Shown here: positions 46,047 to 55,831 of the stretch, piece by piece
Numbering within the stretch: the stretch's first letter is position 1
Layout of the letters: each line of letters starts with the position of its first letter
Source of the DNA: Mycolicibacterium hodleri
Lineage (GTDB): Bacteria; Actinomycetota; Actinomycetes; Mycobacteriales; Mycobacteriaceae
Assembly: GCF_006439015.1 (NCBI RefSeq)
Contig: NZ_RCZG01000002.1
Coordinates: 496,001 to 560,000 of the forward strand
Length of the DNA stretch: 64,000 nt
Direction of reading: 5' to 3'
Program-made: the position numbers and the translations under genes
Notes under the pieces: model-generated
What the model was told of the DNA's origin: nothing
Seen by the model: only the letters and a program-made list of their open reading frames with translations
Databases searched by the model: none

Positions 46047-49000
46047 TTAGCCGAAGGCCTCGTCCATGATCTCCTGCTGCTCGACGGCGTGCACCTTCGA
46101 CGAACCCGATGACGGCGCCGACATCGCGCGCCGCGAGATGCGCCTGATACCGGTCAGCTTGTCCGGAAGCAGTTCGGGCATCGCGAGTCCCAACGTCGGC
46201 CAAGCTCCCTGGTTGGCGGGCTCCTCCTGCACCCAGAAGAACTGCTCGGCGTTCGGGTACTCGTCCAAGGTGCGCCGCAGGCGCTTGTTCGGCAAGGGGT
46301 AAAGCTGCTCGACGCGCACGATCGCGACGTCGTCGCGGCTGTCCTTGGACTTGCGGGCGGCAAGGTCGTAGTAGATCTTGCCGCTGGTCAGCAGAATCCG
46401 TGTCACCTTCGAGCGATCGCCGTCACCGTCGGTATAGGTCGGCTCCTCGAGGATCGAGCGGAACTTCTGCTCGGTGAAGTCGCGGATGTCGCTGACGGCT
46501 TCCTTCTTGCGCAGCATCGACTTCGGGGTGAAGACGATCAACGGCCGGTGGATGCCGTCCAGTGCATGCCTGCGCAGCAGGTGGAAGTAGTTCGCCGGAG
46601 TCGACGGCATGGCGACGGTCATCGAACCCTCGGCGCACACCTGAAGGAACCGCTCGATGCGACCCGACGTGTGGTCCGGGCCCTGACCCTCGTGGCCGTG
46701 CGGTAGCAACAGGACGACGTCCGACAGCTGGCCCCACTTGGCCTCGCCTGAGCTGATGAACTCGTCGATGATGGACTGGGCACCGTTGACGAAGTCACCG
46801 AACTGCGCCTCCCACAACACCATTGCGTCCGGGTTGCCGACGGAGTAGCCGTACTCGAACCCAACCGCGGCGTATTCGGATAGTGCCGAGTCGTAGACCA
46901 GGAATCTGCCGCCGGTCGGCGTGCCGTCCTCCTTGAGCGTCAGCAGGTCCAGGGGAGTGAACTCGGCGCCGGTCTTGCGGTCGATGATCACCGAATGCCG
47001 CTGGGTGAACGTCCCGCGGCGGGTGTCCTGGCCGGTGAGCCTGATCAGCTTGCCCTCGGAGAGGAGGGTTCCCAACGCCAGCAACTCGCCGAAGGCCCAG
47101 TCCACCTTGCCCTCGTAGGCCATTTCGCGGCGCTTCTCCAGCACCGGTTTGACCCGTGGGTGCACGGTGAAGCCCTCCGGCAACGCCAGATGCGCGTCGC
47201 CGATCCGGGCGAGCAGCGACTTGTCCACTGCCGTACTCAGTTTGGCGGGCAGTTGCTGATCGGACTCCACCGACTCGCTCGGCTCGATGTCGTGCTTCTC
47301 GAGGTCGCGGACCTCGTTGAAGACGCGTTCGAGCTGGCCCTGGTAGTCGCGAAGGGCGTCCTCGGCCTCCTTGATCGAGATGTCGCCGCGGCCGATGAGC
47401 GCTTCGGTGTAGGTCTTGCGGACCCCGCGCTTGGTGTCGATGACGTCGTACATCCCCGGCTGCGTCATCGACGGGTCGTCGCCCTCGTTGTGCCCGCGGC
47501 GGCGGTAGCACAGCATGTCGATGATGACGTCCTTCTTGAACTGCTGACGGAAGTCGACTGCGAGCCGGGCCACCCAGGAGGCCGCCTCGGGATCGTCACC
47601 GTTGACGTGAAAGATCGGGCAGCCGACCATCTTCGCGACGTCGGTGCAGTACTCCGAGGAACGGGAGTCCAGCGGTGAGGTCGTGAAGCCGATCTGGTTG
47701 TTCACGATGATGTGGATGGTGCCGCCCGTGCGGTACCCACGCAGCAGCGCGAGGTTGAGCGTCTCGGCCACCACGCCCTGGCCGGCGAAGGCCGCGTCGC
47801 CGTGCAGCATCAGCGGCACGACGGAGAACTTCTCCGGGCCGTCAGCACCGTTTTCGGACTCCTCCAGGTCCTGTTTGGCGCGTACCAAACCCTCGAGAAC
47901 CGGGTCGACGGCCTCGAGGTGCGACGGGTTGGCCACCAGTGACACGTCGATGTCGTTGTCGCCGAACATCTGCAGGTAGTTGCCGGTCGCACCGAGGTGG
48001 TACTTCACGTCACCGGAGCCGTGCGCTTGGCTCGGGTTCAGGTTGCCCTCGAACTCGGAGAAGATCTGCGAGGCGGGCTTGCCGACGATGTTGGCCAGCA
48101 CGTTGAGCCGACCGCGGTGCGGCATGCCGATGACGACCTCGTCGAGGTTGTGTTCGGAGGCCTGGTCGAGCACCGCGTCCATCATCGGGATGACGGTCTC
48201 GGCACCCTCCAGCGAGAAACGCTTCTGCCCAACGTACTTCGTCTGAAGGAACGTCTCGAACGCCTCCGCGGCATTGAGCTTGCTCAGGATGTACTTCTGC
48301 TCGGCGACGGTGAACTTGTCGTGTTTCACCTCGACACGTTCCTGAATCCACTTCTGCTGCTCGGGTTCCAGGATGTGGGTGTACTCCACGCCGATGTGGC
48401 GGCAGTACGCGTCCCGCAGTACCGACAGCACGTCGCGAAGCTTCTTGTACTGCGCGCCCGAGAACCCGTCGACCTTGAACTCCCGGTCCAGGTCCCACAG
48501 CGTCAGTCCGTGGGTCAGCACGTCGAGGTCGGGGTGGCTGCGGAAGCGGGTCTTGTCGAGTCGAAGCGGATCGATGTCGGCCATCAGATGGCCGCGATTG
48601 CGGTACGCCGCAATCAATTCGATGATCCGCGCGTTCTTGTCGAAAATCGAGTCGGGGTTGTCGATGCGCCATCGGACGGGCTCGTACGGGATGCCCAGCT
48701 CACGGAATATCTCGTCGAAGAAGTCGTCTGACAGCAGCAGGTTGTGAATGGTGCGTAGGAAGTCGCCGGACTCGGCGCCCTGGATGATGCGATGGTCGTA
48801 GGTCGAGGTGAGCGTGATCAGCTTGCCGAGACCCATCTCGGCGATCCGCTCCTCGCTGGCACCCTGGAACTCCGCCGGGTACTCCATCGCGCCCGCGCCG
48901 ACGATGGCGCCCTGGCCGCTCATCAGACGCGGCACCGAGTGCACGGTCCCGATGGTGCCCGGGTTGGTCAACGAGATCGTCACGCCCGCGAAGTCCTCTG

Positions 49001-49820
49001 CGGTGAGCTTGCCGTCCCGCGCCCGACGCACGATGTCCTCGTAGGCGGCGATGAACTGCCCGAAACGCATTGTCTCGCAACGCTTGATAGCGGCTACGAC
49101 TAGCTGGCGCTTGCCGTCCTTGCCCTGCAGGTCGATGGCCAGACCGAGGTTGGTGTGAGCGGGGGTGACGACGTTCGGCTTGCCGTCGATCTCGGCGAAG
49201 TGCCGATTCATGTTCGGGAAGCTCTTGATCGCCTGCACGATGGCGTAGCCCAACAGGTGGGTGAAGCTGATCTTGCCGCCGCGGGTGCGTTTCAGGTGGT
49301 TGTTGATGACGACACGGTTGTCGATCATCAGCTTCGCCGGAATGGCCCGCACGCTGGTGGCCGTCGGCACGGTCAGCGAAGCGTTCATGTTCTTGACGAC
49401 GGCGGCCGACGCGCCGCGGAGAACCGCGACCTCGTCGCCTTCCGCGGCAGGACGCTCCGCGGACGTCTTGGGCTTGTCGTCAGCGGCCTTGGCGGGCGCC
49501 GCCTTGGCGGGCTCGGCCTTGGCTTCGCTCTTCGCGGGGGCGGCCTTGGCGGACTCCTTGGCGGGTTCGGCCTTGGCCTTGGCGGGCTCGGGTTCGGCCT
49601 TTGGTTCGGGCGTGGGTTCGCTCACCGCAGCCTTCGCGGGCGGTGCAGCTGAGGCGTGACCGTTGCCGCTCGCCGCCGTCTCATTGGTCGGCTCGGGTGA
49701 GTAGTCGACGAGGAACTCGTGCCAACTCGGATCGACGGAGGAGGGATCCTCCCGGAACTTGCGATACATCTCCTCGACAAGCCACTCGTTCTGTCCGAAC
49801 GGTGAAGGTGAACTGCTCAC
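46047..49820 (-). CDS. kgd: Multifunctional 2-oxoglutarate metabolism enzyme Kgd (SucA/SucB fusion)
   Basis: This 1257-residue TCA-cycle enzyme acts as 2-oxoglutarate decarboxylase and the E1/E2 part of the ketoglutarate dehydrogenase complex. Residues 1-~45 are the E1 N-terminal helix ([17 protein letters not shown]), and ~55-115 an Ala/Lys/Glu/Pro-rich linker. Residues ~125-355 are the acyltransferase domain ([15 protein letters not shown]). The rest is the ThDP-dependent E1 ([43 protein letters not shown]). GTG start at 49820. Both the length and the arrangement are as in M. tuberculosis Kgd. Confidence 0.95.
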   Translation of the reverse strand: MSSSPSPFGQNEWLVEEMYRKFREDPSSVDPSWHEFLVDYSPEPTNETAASGNGHASAAPPAKAAVSEPTPEPKAEPEPAKAKAEPAKESAKAAPAKSEAKAEPAKAAPAKAADDKPKTSAERPAAEGDEVAVLRGASAAVVKNMNASLTVPTATSVRAIPAKLMIDNRVVINNHLKRTRGGKISFTHLLGYAIVQAIKSFPNMNRHFAEIDGKPNVVTPAHTNLGLAIDLQGKDGKRQLVVAAIKRCETMRFGQFIAAYEDIVRRARDGKLTAEDFAGVTISLTNPGTIGTVHSVPRLMSGQGAIVGAGAMEYPAEFQGASEERIAEMGLGKLITLTSTYDHRIIQGAESGDFLRTIHNLLLSDDFFDEIFRELGIPYEPVRWRIDNPDSIFDKNARIIELIAAYRNRGHLMADIDPLRLDKTRFRSHPDLDVLTHGLTLWDLDREFKVDGFSGAQYKKLRDVLSVLRDAYCRHIGVEYTHILEPEQQKWIQERVEVKHDKFTVAEQKYILSKLNAAEAFETFLQTKYVGQKRFSLEGAETVIPMMDAVLDQASEHNLDEVVIGMPHRGRLNVLANIVGKPASQIFSEFEGNLNPSQAHGSGDVKYHLGATGNYLQMFGDNDIDVSLVANPSHLEAVDPVLEGLVRAKQDLEESENGADGPEKFSVVPLMLHGDAAFAGQGVVAETLNLALLRGYRTGGTIHIIVNNQIGFTTSPLDSRSSEYCTDVAKMVGCPIFHVNGDDPEAASWVARLAVDFRQQFKKDVIIDMLCYRRRGHNEGDDPSMTQPGMYDVIDTKRGVRKTYTEALIGRGDISIKEAEDALRDYQGQLERVFNEVRDLEKHDIEPSESVESDQQLPAKLSTAVDKSLLARIGDAHLALPEGFTVHPRVKPVLEKRREMAYEGKVDWAFGELLALGTLLSEGKLIRLTGQDTRRGTFTQRHSVIIDRKTGAEFTPLDLLTLKEDGTPTGGRFLVYDSALSEYAAVGFEYGYSVGNPDAMVLWEAQFGDFVNGAQSIIDEFISSGEAKWGQLSDVVLLLPHGHEGQGPDHTSGRIERFLQVCAEGSMTVAMPSTPANYFHLLRRHALDGIHRPLIVFTPKSMLRKKEAVSDIRDFTEQKFRSILEEPTYTDGDGDRSKVTRILLTSGKIYYDLAARKSKDSRDDVAIVRVEQLYPLPNKRLRRTLDEYPNAEQFFWVQEEPANQGAWPTLGLAMPELLPDKLTGIRRISRRAMSAPSSGSSKVHAVEQQEIMDEAFG

Positions 49821-50000
49821 GGCAGCTACTCGCCTCGATTCCTTCTAACTCCGCGGGCGCGCCGACTGCCGCTCGCTCTTTCGCCGCATAAAGGCTAGCG
49901 CTTCCTACGCGACCAGTAACGGCCAACGCCTTTTGTCACACCGAGCAGGCGTCGACGGCGGCTCGATGCCGTCCAGACAGACCCCAGCCGGGCACCCTCC

Positions 50001-50759
50001 CTACTTCTCCAACGCGGGCTTCTGCAACGCGGGCAAGACGTGCAGCGTCGCGGGCCAGCGCCCCGGCGGACTGCCGAATGCCCCGCGGGCGTTGGAGACG
50101 ATTTTCTTGCCCATTGCACGGTTGCCGACGCCGCCGATCACCGCGCCGATGCCGACGGGGAGCATCTTGCCGAACGCGATCGCTCCTCGCTTGAGCGCGT
50201 ACTTCTTCACGAAGAACTTCAGAAGCCGACCGTTCAGCTGCGATACCGCAGGCAACGGGAGCGACGCGGCGCCGTCGGCCAGCCAGGCACCTCCCGTGCG
50301 ACCCGTGCCGATGAGATCGGCGACCGCGTGCTTGCCGTCGTCGCCGACGAGGACCGCGAGCACCAGCGCGCGGCGTCGCTCTCGATGCTCGGCGGGAATG
50401 CCGTGGGTCTCTGCGACGGCCAGCACGAAGACCGCCGTCGCCTCCAGGAACACCACGGTCTCCCCGGCCACGGCGGACATGGCCACCAGCGTGCCGATGC
50501 CCGGGAAGGCCGCAGCCGACCCCACTGCCGCACCGCTGGCCATCACCGCGGCGAGATAGTGCTTCTCCAGTTTCTCGACGAGCTGGGCGGGTGTCGCGTC
50601 GGGATTCTGGTCCCGCATCCGCTGCACGTAGGCCTTCACCGCAGGGGCTTGAACGCGCGCGCCGCGTTCGATGATCTGGGACAGGGCGCGCGCGGCGACG
50701 CTCGGATCATCGTCCAAGTTAGCCGGCAGCTTGCTCTTGGCGCTGGAACGAGCGCTCAT
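50001..50759 (-). CDS. Conserved membrane-associated protein (Rv1249c-like)
   Basis: This 252-residue protein has a helical N-terminus (DPSVAARALSQIIERGARVQAPAVKAYVQRMRDQNPDATPAQLVEKLEKHYLAAV). Two or three hydrophobic, Gly/Ala-rich helices follow (ASGAAVGSAAAFPGIGTLVAMSAVAGETVVFLEATAVFVLAVAE and MLPVGIGAVIGGVGNRAMG). No enzyme motif is recognised. The ATG at 50759 matches the expected family length. Upstream codons read into intergenic sequence. Confidence 0.75.
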   Translation of the reverse strand: MSARSSAKSKLPANLDDDPSVAARALSQIIERGARVQAPAVKAYVQRMRDQNPDATPAQLVEKLEKHYLAAVMASGAAVGSAAAFPGIGTLVAMSAVAGETVVFLEATAVFVLAVAETHGIPAEHRERRRALVLAVLVGDDGKHAVADLIGTGRTGGAWLADGAASLPLPAVSQLNGRLLKFFVKKYALKRGAIAFGKMLPVGIGAVIGGVGNRAMGKKIVSNARGAFGSPPGRWPATLHVLPALQKPALEK

Positions 50760-50908
50760 GTACGGCCTTCCTGTACGGACGGGCACGTTCAGGCTATCCC
50801 GTCGTGATGCCGTTCCAACGAAGCGCGACCCCTCTGCGTGCCCGACGGTGATGTCGGTCACCGTTCGCCGTGGGAAGAAAACGCTCGTAACCCTTGCTAA
50901 TCACTTTC

Positions 50909-52201
50909 ATGGCAGCATCAGGATTCGTGGACCTCGAGAGTGCTGCACCCACCGAGTCGAGGATGATCGACGGGAAGAAGGTCCCTAGCCAGACCCGAAT
51001 GATCGTGATCCTTGGTCTTCTGGTGGCTCTGGGCCCGCTGACGATCGACATGTATCTGCCTGCGCTCCCGCGGATCGCCCAAGACTATGCGGTGTCCTCG
51101 TCGGTGGTGCAGTTGACGCTGACCGGCACGCTGGCGGGTCTGGCGATCGGTCAGCTGGTGATTGGCCCGCTCTCGGATTCGCTCGGTCGTCGGCGTCCGC
51201 TGATGGCGGGCATCGTGCTGCACATGCTGGCGTCGCTTTTGTGTCTATTCGCCCCCAGCATTCTCGTGCTGGGCATTGCCCGCGGGCTCCAAGGCGTCGG
51301 TGCGGCCGCGGCGATGGTGGTGGCGATCGCGATCGTCGGCGATCTGTTCTCCGACTCCACCGCCGCGACGGTGATGTCGAGGCTGATGCTGGTGCTCGGC
51401 GTCGCCCCCGTGGTCGCTCCGTCCTTGGGCGCTGCCGTTCTGCTTCGCTTCTCCTGGCACTGGGTGTTCGCGGTACTCGTGGTGCTGGCCGGTCTGCTGC
51501 TGCTGCTGGCGGCGTTGGCCCTGCCGGAGACGTTGCAGGTGTCGCACCGACGGCCGCTGCGCGTGCGCGGCATTCTCGGCACGTACGGCGAGCTGCTGCG
51601 CGACCGGCGCTTCGTCATTCTGGTGCTAGTCGCCGCGCTGGGCATGTCCGGGCTGTTCGCTTACATCGCCGCTGCCTCGTTCGTGCTCCAGGGCCGCCAC
51701 GGCCTCGGTCAACAGGCATTCGCGCTGGTGTTCGGCGCAGGTGCGGTCGCGTTGATCGGTGCCACGCAGTTCAACGTGGTGCTCCTGCGCCGCTTCACGC
51801 CGCAGACGATCACGGTTTGGGCGTTGGCGGCCTCTGCTGTCTCGGGGGTCGTCTTCGTGGGACTCGCCGCGGCGGACGTCGGCGGCATCTACGCCTTCGT
51901 CTTCCCCGTGTGGGCGATTCTGGCAGCGATGGGCTTCGTCATCCCGAATGCGCCCGCCGTTGCGCTGTCGCGTCACCCGGATGCCGCGGGCACGGCGGCT
52001 GCGATGCTGGGTGCCGGCCAGTTCGGGTTGGGTGCGGCGGTGGCCCCGTTGGTCGGCGTGCTCGGCAACGACGAATTGGCACTCGCGGCGGTGATGACGG
52101 CGGGTTCGGTCATCGCGCTGCTGGCGTTGCTCGCGGTGGGGGTCTCGGCGTCCGAAGGCGACGCGGATGTGCCTGCCCGTGCCGTGTCGGATGCGGCGTG
52201 A
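50909..52201 (+). CDS. Bcr/CflA-type multidrug MFS exporter
   Basis: This ~430-residue protein has 12 membrane helices. The MFS motif IGPLSDSLGRRRPLMAG follows helix 2, and the Bcr/CflA-like start (LVALGPLTIDMYLPALPRIAQDYAVSSSVVQLTLTGTLAGLAIGQLVIGP) is clear. Family members export drugs such as bicyclomycin or chloramphenicol, or sulfonamides, by proton exchange. ATG at 50909 is used. ATG at 50963, just before the first helix and preceded by gagg, is an alternative. Confidence 0.87.
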   Translation: MAASGFVDLESAAPTESRMIDGKKVPSQTRMIVILGLLVALGPLTIDMYLPALPRIAQDYAVSSSVVQLTLTGTLAGLAIGQLVIGPLSDSLGRRRPLMAGIVLHMLASLLCLFAPSILVLGIARGLQGVGAAAAMVVAIAIVGDLFSDSTAATVMSRLMLVLGVAPVVAPSLGAAVLLRFSWHWVFAVLVVLAGLLLLLAALALPETLQVSHRRPLRVRGILGTYGELLRDRRFVILVLVAALGMSGLFAYIAAASFVLQGRHGLGQQAFALVFGAGAVALIGATQFNVVLLRRFTPQTITVWALAASAVSGVVFVGLAAADVGGIYAFVFPVWAILAAMGFVIPNAPAVALSRHPDAAGTAAAMLGAGQFGLGAAVAPLVGVLGNDELALAAVMTAGSVIALLALLAVGVSASEGDADVPARAVSDAA

Positions 52202-52392
52202 TCCGTGCGGTATGCCCAAGGCGTGACGTCGACGACTTGTCGTGAATCGGGCTGATCCGTAGCGTCGGCGCACATCGCATCGCAATGCTTGGCCGAATAA
52301 ATGCTGCAGACATTGACACCTTCGCCGACACCTTCGCCCGTACCACGCGCCGCGACGACTCCTGCCGCGATGCCGAACGCCGAGGCATCGCG

Positions 52393-54459
52393 ATGACGGT
52401 GGTGCGGCAGCTGTTGCGGCCTCGGTCCGGCGATCCGTGGAACGCGTTGTGGGCTCTGCTCGTCGGCTTCTTCATGATCCTCCTCGACGCCACGATCGTG
52501 GCCGTCGCCAACCCGTCGATCATGGATGCCCTCGACGTCGACTACGACGCGGTCATCTGGGTGACGAGCGCCTACCTGTTGGCCTACGCGGTGCCACTGC
52601 TACTGGCCGGCAGACTCGGTGACCGCTTTGGCCCTCGGAACATGTACCTCGTCGGGCTGGCGGTGTTCACCGCCGCGTCGCTCTGGTGCGGCCTGGCGGG
52701 CAGCATCGAGACCCTCGTCGCGGCCCGAGCCGTGCAGGGGATCGGCGCGGCGCTGCTGACGCCGCAAACGCTGTCGACGATCACCCGCATCTTTCCTGCC
52801 GCGCGGCGCGGCGTCGCGCTCAGCGTGTGGGGTGCCACCGCGGGCGTCGCCACGCTCGTCGGACCGTTGGCGGGCGGTGTCCTCGTCGACGGCCTGGGGT
52901 GGCAGTGGATCTTCATCGTCAACGTGCCGATCGGTGTCGTCGGGCTGGTGCTCGCCTACGTCTTCGTCCCGGTGCTGCCCACCGAAAAGCACGGATTCGA
53001 CGTGCTCGGCGTCGCCCTCTCCGGCGTCGGAATGCTCATGATCGTGTTTGCACTGCAGGAGGGCCAGTCGCACGACTGGAGGCCGTGGATCTGGGCCTTG
53101 CTGCTGACCGGTGTGGCCGCGATGGCGGGCTTCGTCTACTGGCAGGCGGTCAATCCCCACGAGCCGCTGATCCCACTGAAGATCTTCCGCGACAACGACT
53201 TCAGCATGTCCAATGTTGGGATCGCGGTCATCGGCTTCGCGGTGACCGCGATGATCGTGCCGGTGATGTTCTACGCGCAGGCCGTCTGCGGGTTGTCCCC
53301 GACCCGGTCCGCGCTGCTCACCGCGCCGATGGCGGTGTCGACCGGAGTGCTGGCGCCGTTCGTGGGCAAACTCGTCGACCGCGCGCATCCCCGTCCGATC
53401 GTCGGATTCGGTTTCTCGGCCTTGGCGATCGCCTTGACGTGGCTGTCGATCGAGATGACGCCCACGACACCGATTTGGCGACTGCTGCTGCCGTTCATCC
53501 TGATGGGAATCGGCATGGCGTTCATCTGGTCGCCGCTCGCGGCCACCGCCACCCGCAACCTTCCGGCGCAGCTGGCGGGCGCAGGCTCTGGGGTTTACAA
53601 CACGACGCGGCAGGTCGGCGGCGTGCTCGGCAGTGCGGGGATGGCCGCGCTGATGACGTCGCAGATCAGCTCCACTCTGCCTCCCGCGTTGGACCCGGGC
53701 GTCGGCCAGGGCGCCGTGACGCGATTGCCCAGTTTTCTGCACGCACCGTTCGCGACCGCGCTCTCCCAGTCGCTGCTCTTGCCGGCGTTCGTCGCGCTGT
53801 TCGGCGTCATCGCCGCGCTGTTCCTGAAGGGGACAGCCGGAGGATCTGTCGCCGCGCCGCGCCGCGCGATCGCCGCCCGCACCGATGTCGAGCCCGACTA
53901 CTTTCCCGACGACGACGACTACTTCGAGTACACCGTGGACTGGTCCTCCAGGGGTGAAGAAGTCGAACGGGTCGCCGAGTGGAACGAGCCCGCCCGGGCC
54001 CTGCCGCGAACCTTCGACGTTGCGGTGCACGACGTGACCGCCGCCGACGACAGTGCGACCGCACCCATCGTCGCCCACGTCGAGCACCCGCTGCCAGCGC
54101 CGTCCGATACCTGGCGCGGCGGTCGAGTCGAGACGTGGCACAGCCTGATGGACGACGGGCCGGTGGCGCCGACCGCCGAACCCGAACCCGAACCCGAACC
54201 CGAACCCATTGCCCAGCGCAACGGACATGCCCCCTGGCGCAGCATGCTCGACCAGCTGCTGGACGACACGCCCCGCGCGACCGCTTCGGATCGCGAGCCA
54301 ATCGGTCTTGCCCACAATGGCTTTCACGTCGAGGCGGAACAGGACCTCCGAGTCCCGCCTGCTCCGTCACCGCGGCGTGGAAGGCACTCTCGCGTCGAGG
54401 ACCGGCGCGACGAGGATCCGGGTACCTACGGTAGGCATTCGATGCATGTGCGCGACTGA
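52393..54459 (+). CDS. DHA2-type MFS exporter with long C-terminal extension (Rv1250-like)
   Basis: This ~688-residue protein has 14 membrane helices of the EmrB/QacA type. It starts [29 protein letters not shown], with [16 protein letters not shown] after helix 2 and [17 protein letters not shown] (motif C of drug antiporters). After the last helix (about residue 485) a ~190-residue acidic, Pro-rich cytoplasmic tail follows, including five Glu-Pro pairs. The tail makes it longer than the M. tuberculosis homologue (579). ATG at 52393 is preferred; ATG at 52285 would add 36 residues. Confidence 0.85.
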   Translation: MTVVRQLLRPRSGDPWNALWALLVGFFMILLDATIVAVANPSIMDALDVDYDAVIWVTSAYLLAYAVPLLLAGRLGDRFGPRNMYLVGLAVFTAASLWCGLAGSIETLVAARAVQGIGAALLTPQTLSTITRIFPAARRGVALSVWGATAGVATLVGPLAGGVLVDGLGWQWIFIVNVPIGVVGLVLAYVFVPVLPTEKHGFDVLGVALSGVGMLMIVFALQEGQSHDWRPWIWALLLTGVAAMAGFVYWQAVNPHEPLIPLKIFRDNDFSMSNVGIAVIGFAVTAMIVPVMFYAQAVCGLSPTRSALLTAPMAVSTGVLAPFVGKLVDRAHPRPIVGFGFSALAIALTWLSIEMTPTTPIWRLLLPFILMGIGMAFIWSPLAATATRNLPAQLAGAGSGVYNTTRQVGGVLGSAGMAALMTSQISSTLPPALDPGVGQGAVTRLPSFLHAPFATALSQSLLLPAFVALFGVIAALFLKGTAGGSVAAPRRAIAARTDVEPDYFPDDDDYFEYTVDWSSRGEEVERVAEWNEPARALPRTFDVAVHDVTAADDSATAPIVAHVEHPLPAPSDTWRGGRVETWHSLMDDGPVAPTAEPEPEPEPEPIAQRNGHAPWRSMLDQLLDDTPRATASDREPIGLAHNGFHVEAEQDLRVPPAPSPRRGRHSRVEDRRDEDPGTYGRHSMHVRD
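54178..54207. repeat. Five tandem gaaccc hexamers
   Basis: Five exact copies of gaaccc encode Glu-Pro repeats in the tail of the DHA2 exporter. Copy number could vary without shifting the frame. Confidence 0.85.
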
Positions 54460-54460
54460 C

Positions 54461-55831
54461 TCAGTCGAATAGGACCGCGGGATTCAGCCGACCCTCCGGA
54501 TCGAAGGCCGTCTTCAGCGCGCGCATGGCGGTGATGTCGGCGTCGGTGCGCGACATCGTCAGGTAGTCCCGTTTGCGGGTTCCCACACCGTGCTCGCTGC
54601 TGACGTTGCCGCGACAGGCGGCGATCAACGACATCATCGCCGAGTACAGGGCACCTTCGGCCTCGGCGTCGAGCACGCAGCGCACCAGATTCAGGTGCAG
54701 GTTGCCCTCACCAATGTGACCGAACAGCACGGGGATCGCGTCGGGCGCGTACCCGGCAACCAGACCGGTTGCCGCAGAGGCGAACTCAGCGATCATCGAC
54801 AGCGGCAGCGAGGCATCGAACTTCAGCGGCGGCCCGTACACGCCCAGCACGTCTGCGACTGCCTCTCGAACCTGCCAGAGTCGGTACTGGGCGGAGGTGT
54901 CGATGCCGACGGCGGGTTCTCCGATCAGGTCGGCGTCGTTGAGAAGGTCGGCCAACACGTCGGTATGGTCGACGTCTCCTGCGAGTTCGATGAGCAACTG
55001 CCAAGCGCCGCCGACGGCCGCGCCCACGCCAAGGTGCGCGGCGGTGAGCGCACTGGCCCGCGCGTCGATCAGTTCCAGGGCTGCGATGCCGTCGGTGTCG
55101 CGGAATTTGCGTCCGACGTCGACGAGAGCGTTGAGGTCGTCGAATCCGGCAATTGCCGTAATACGTTGTCTGGCAGTGGGATACAGTCGCAAATCCAAGC
55201 TGGTGATCACCCCGAGGGTGCCCTCCGCGCCGACGAAGAGGGACGCCAGGTCGTAGCCGGTGTTGTCGCTGCGGACCTCGCTGTGGCGGCGCACCACCGA
55301 CCCGTCGGCGAGGGCCACTTCGAGGCCGAGGATCTGCTCGCCCATGTTGCCGTAGCGAACGGTCCGCAACCCGCCCGCGTTGGTCGACGCCATTCCGCCG
55401 ACGGTTGCCGAGTCGCGGGCCGCGAGGTCGACACCGAACACCAGACCGGCATCGACCGCGGCGCGTTGAACGGCCGCCAGAGTGGCCCCTGCGCCGGCCC
55501 GGATTCGCCGCTCGACGGTGTCTATCTCACCGATGGCCGACAGTCGCTCGGTGGAGAGTAGGACGTCATCGTGCTCGGGGACGGTGCCTGCGACCAGCGA
55601 GGTCCGTCCTCCTTGCACGGTGATGTACGCGCGTGCGTCACGACACATCCGCAGCACGGCCGCGACCTCGTCGTCGGACCCCGGCCGCACCAGGGCGGCT
55701 GCCTTGCCCCGATAGCGCCCGGTGTAGTCAACGCACCGGCCGGCCAGGACGTCCGGATCCGTGGTGACATACCTGGCGCCGACGATGGCAGCGAGCCGGT
55801 CGGTCAGCCTTGCCACAAGCGGGTCGCTCAC
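54461..55831 (-). CDS. FAD-linked oxidase, GlcD/D-lactate dehydrogenase type
   Basis: This 456-residue flavoprotein has an N-terminal PCMH-type FAD-binding domain (PGSDDEVAAVLRMCRDARAYITVQGGRTSLVAG, then DSATVGGMASTNAGGLRTVRYGNM). Its FAD-oxidase C domain (about 230-456) carries FGHIGEGNLHLNL and SSEHGVGTRKRDYL. Members oxidise glycolate, D-lactate or other 2-hydroxy acids. The substrate is unproven. The start overlaps the stop of the nuclease-helicase gene by 4 bp, so they share a transcript. Confidence 0.88.
   Translation of the reverse strand: MSDPLVARLTDRLAAIVGARYVTTDPDVLAGRCVDYTGRYRGKAAALVRPGSDDEVAAVLRMCRDARAYITVQGGRTSLVAGTVPEHDDVLLSTERLSAIGEIDTVERRIRAGAGATLAAVQRAAVDAGLVFGVDLAARDSATVGGMASTNAGGLRTVRYGNMGEQILGLEVALADGSVVRRHSEVRSDNTGYDLASLFVGAEGTLGVITSLDLRLYPTARQRITAIAGFDDLNALVDVGRKFRDTDGIAALELIDARASALTAAHLGVGAAVGGAWQLLIELAGDVDHTDVLADLLNDADLIGEPAVGIDTSAQYRLWQVREAVADVLGVYGPPLKFDASLPLSMIAEFASAATGLVAGYAPDAIPVLFGHIGEGNLHLNLVRCVLDAEAEGALYSAMMSLIAACRGNVSSEHGVGTRKRDYLTMSRTDADITAMRALKTAFDPEGRLNPAVLFD

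Noticed and set aside
46047..49820. Possible artificial fusion of E2 and E1 in kgd
   Set aside because: This fusion is the normal mycobacterial Kgd architecture, with the expected length.
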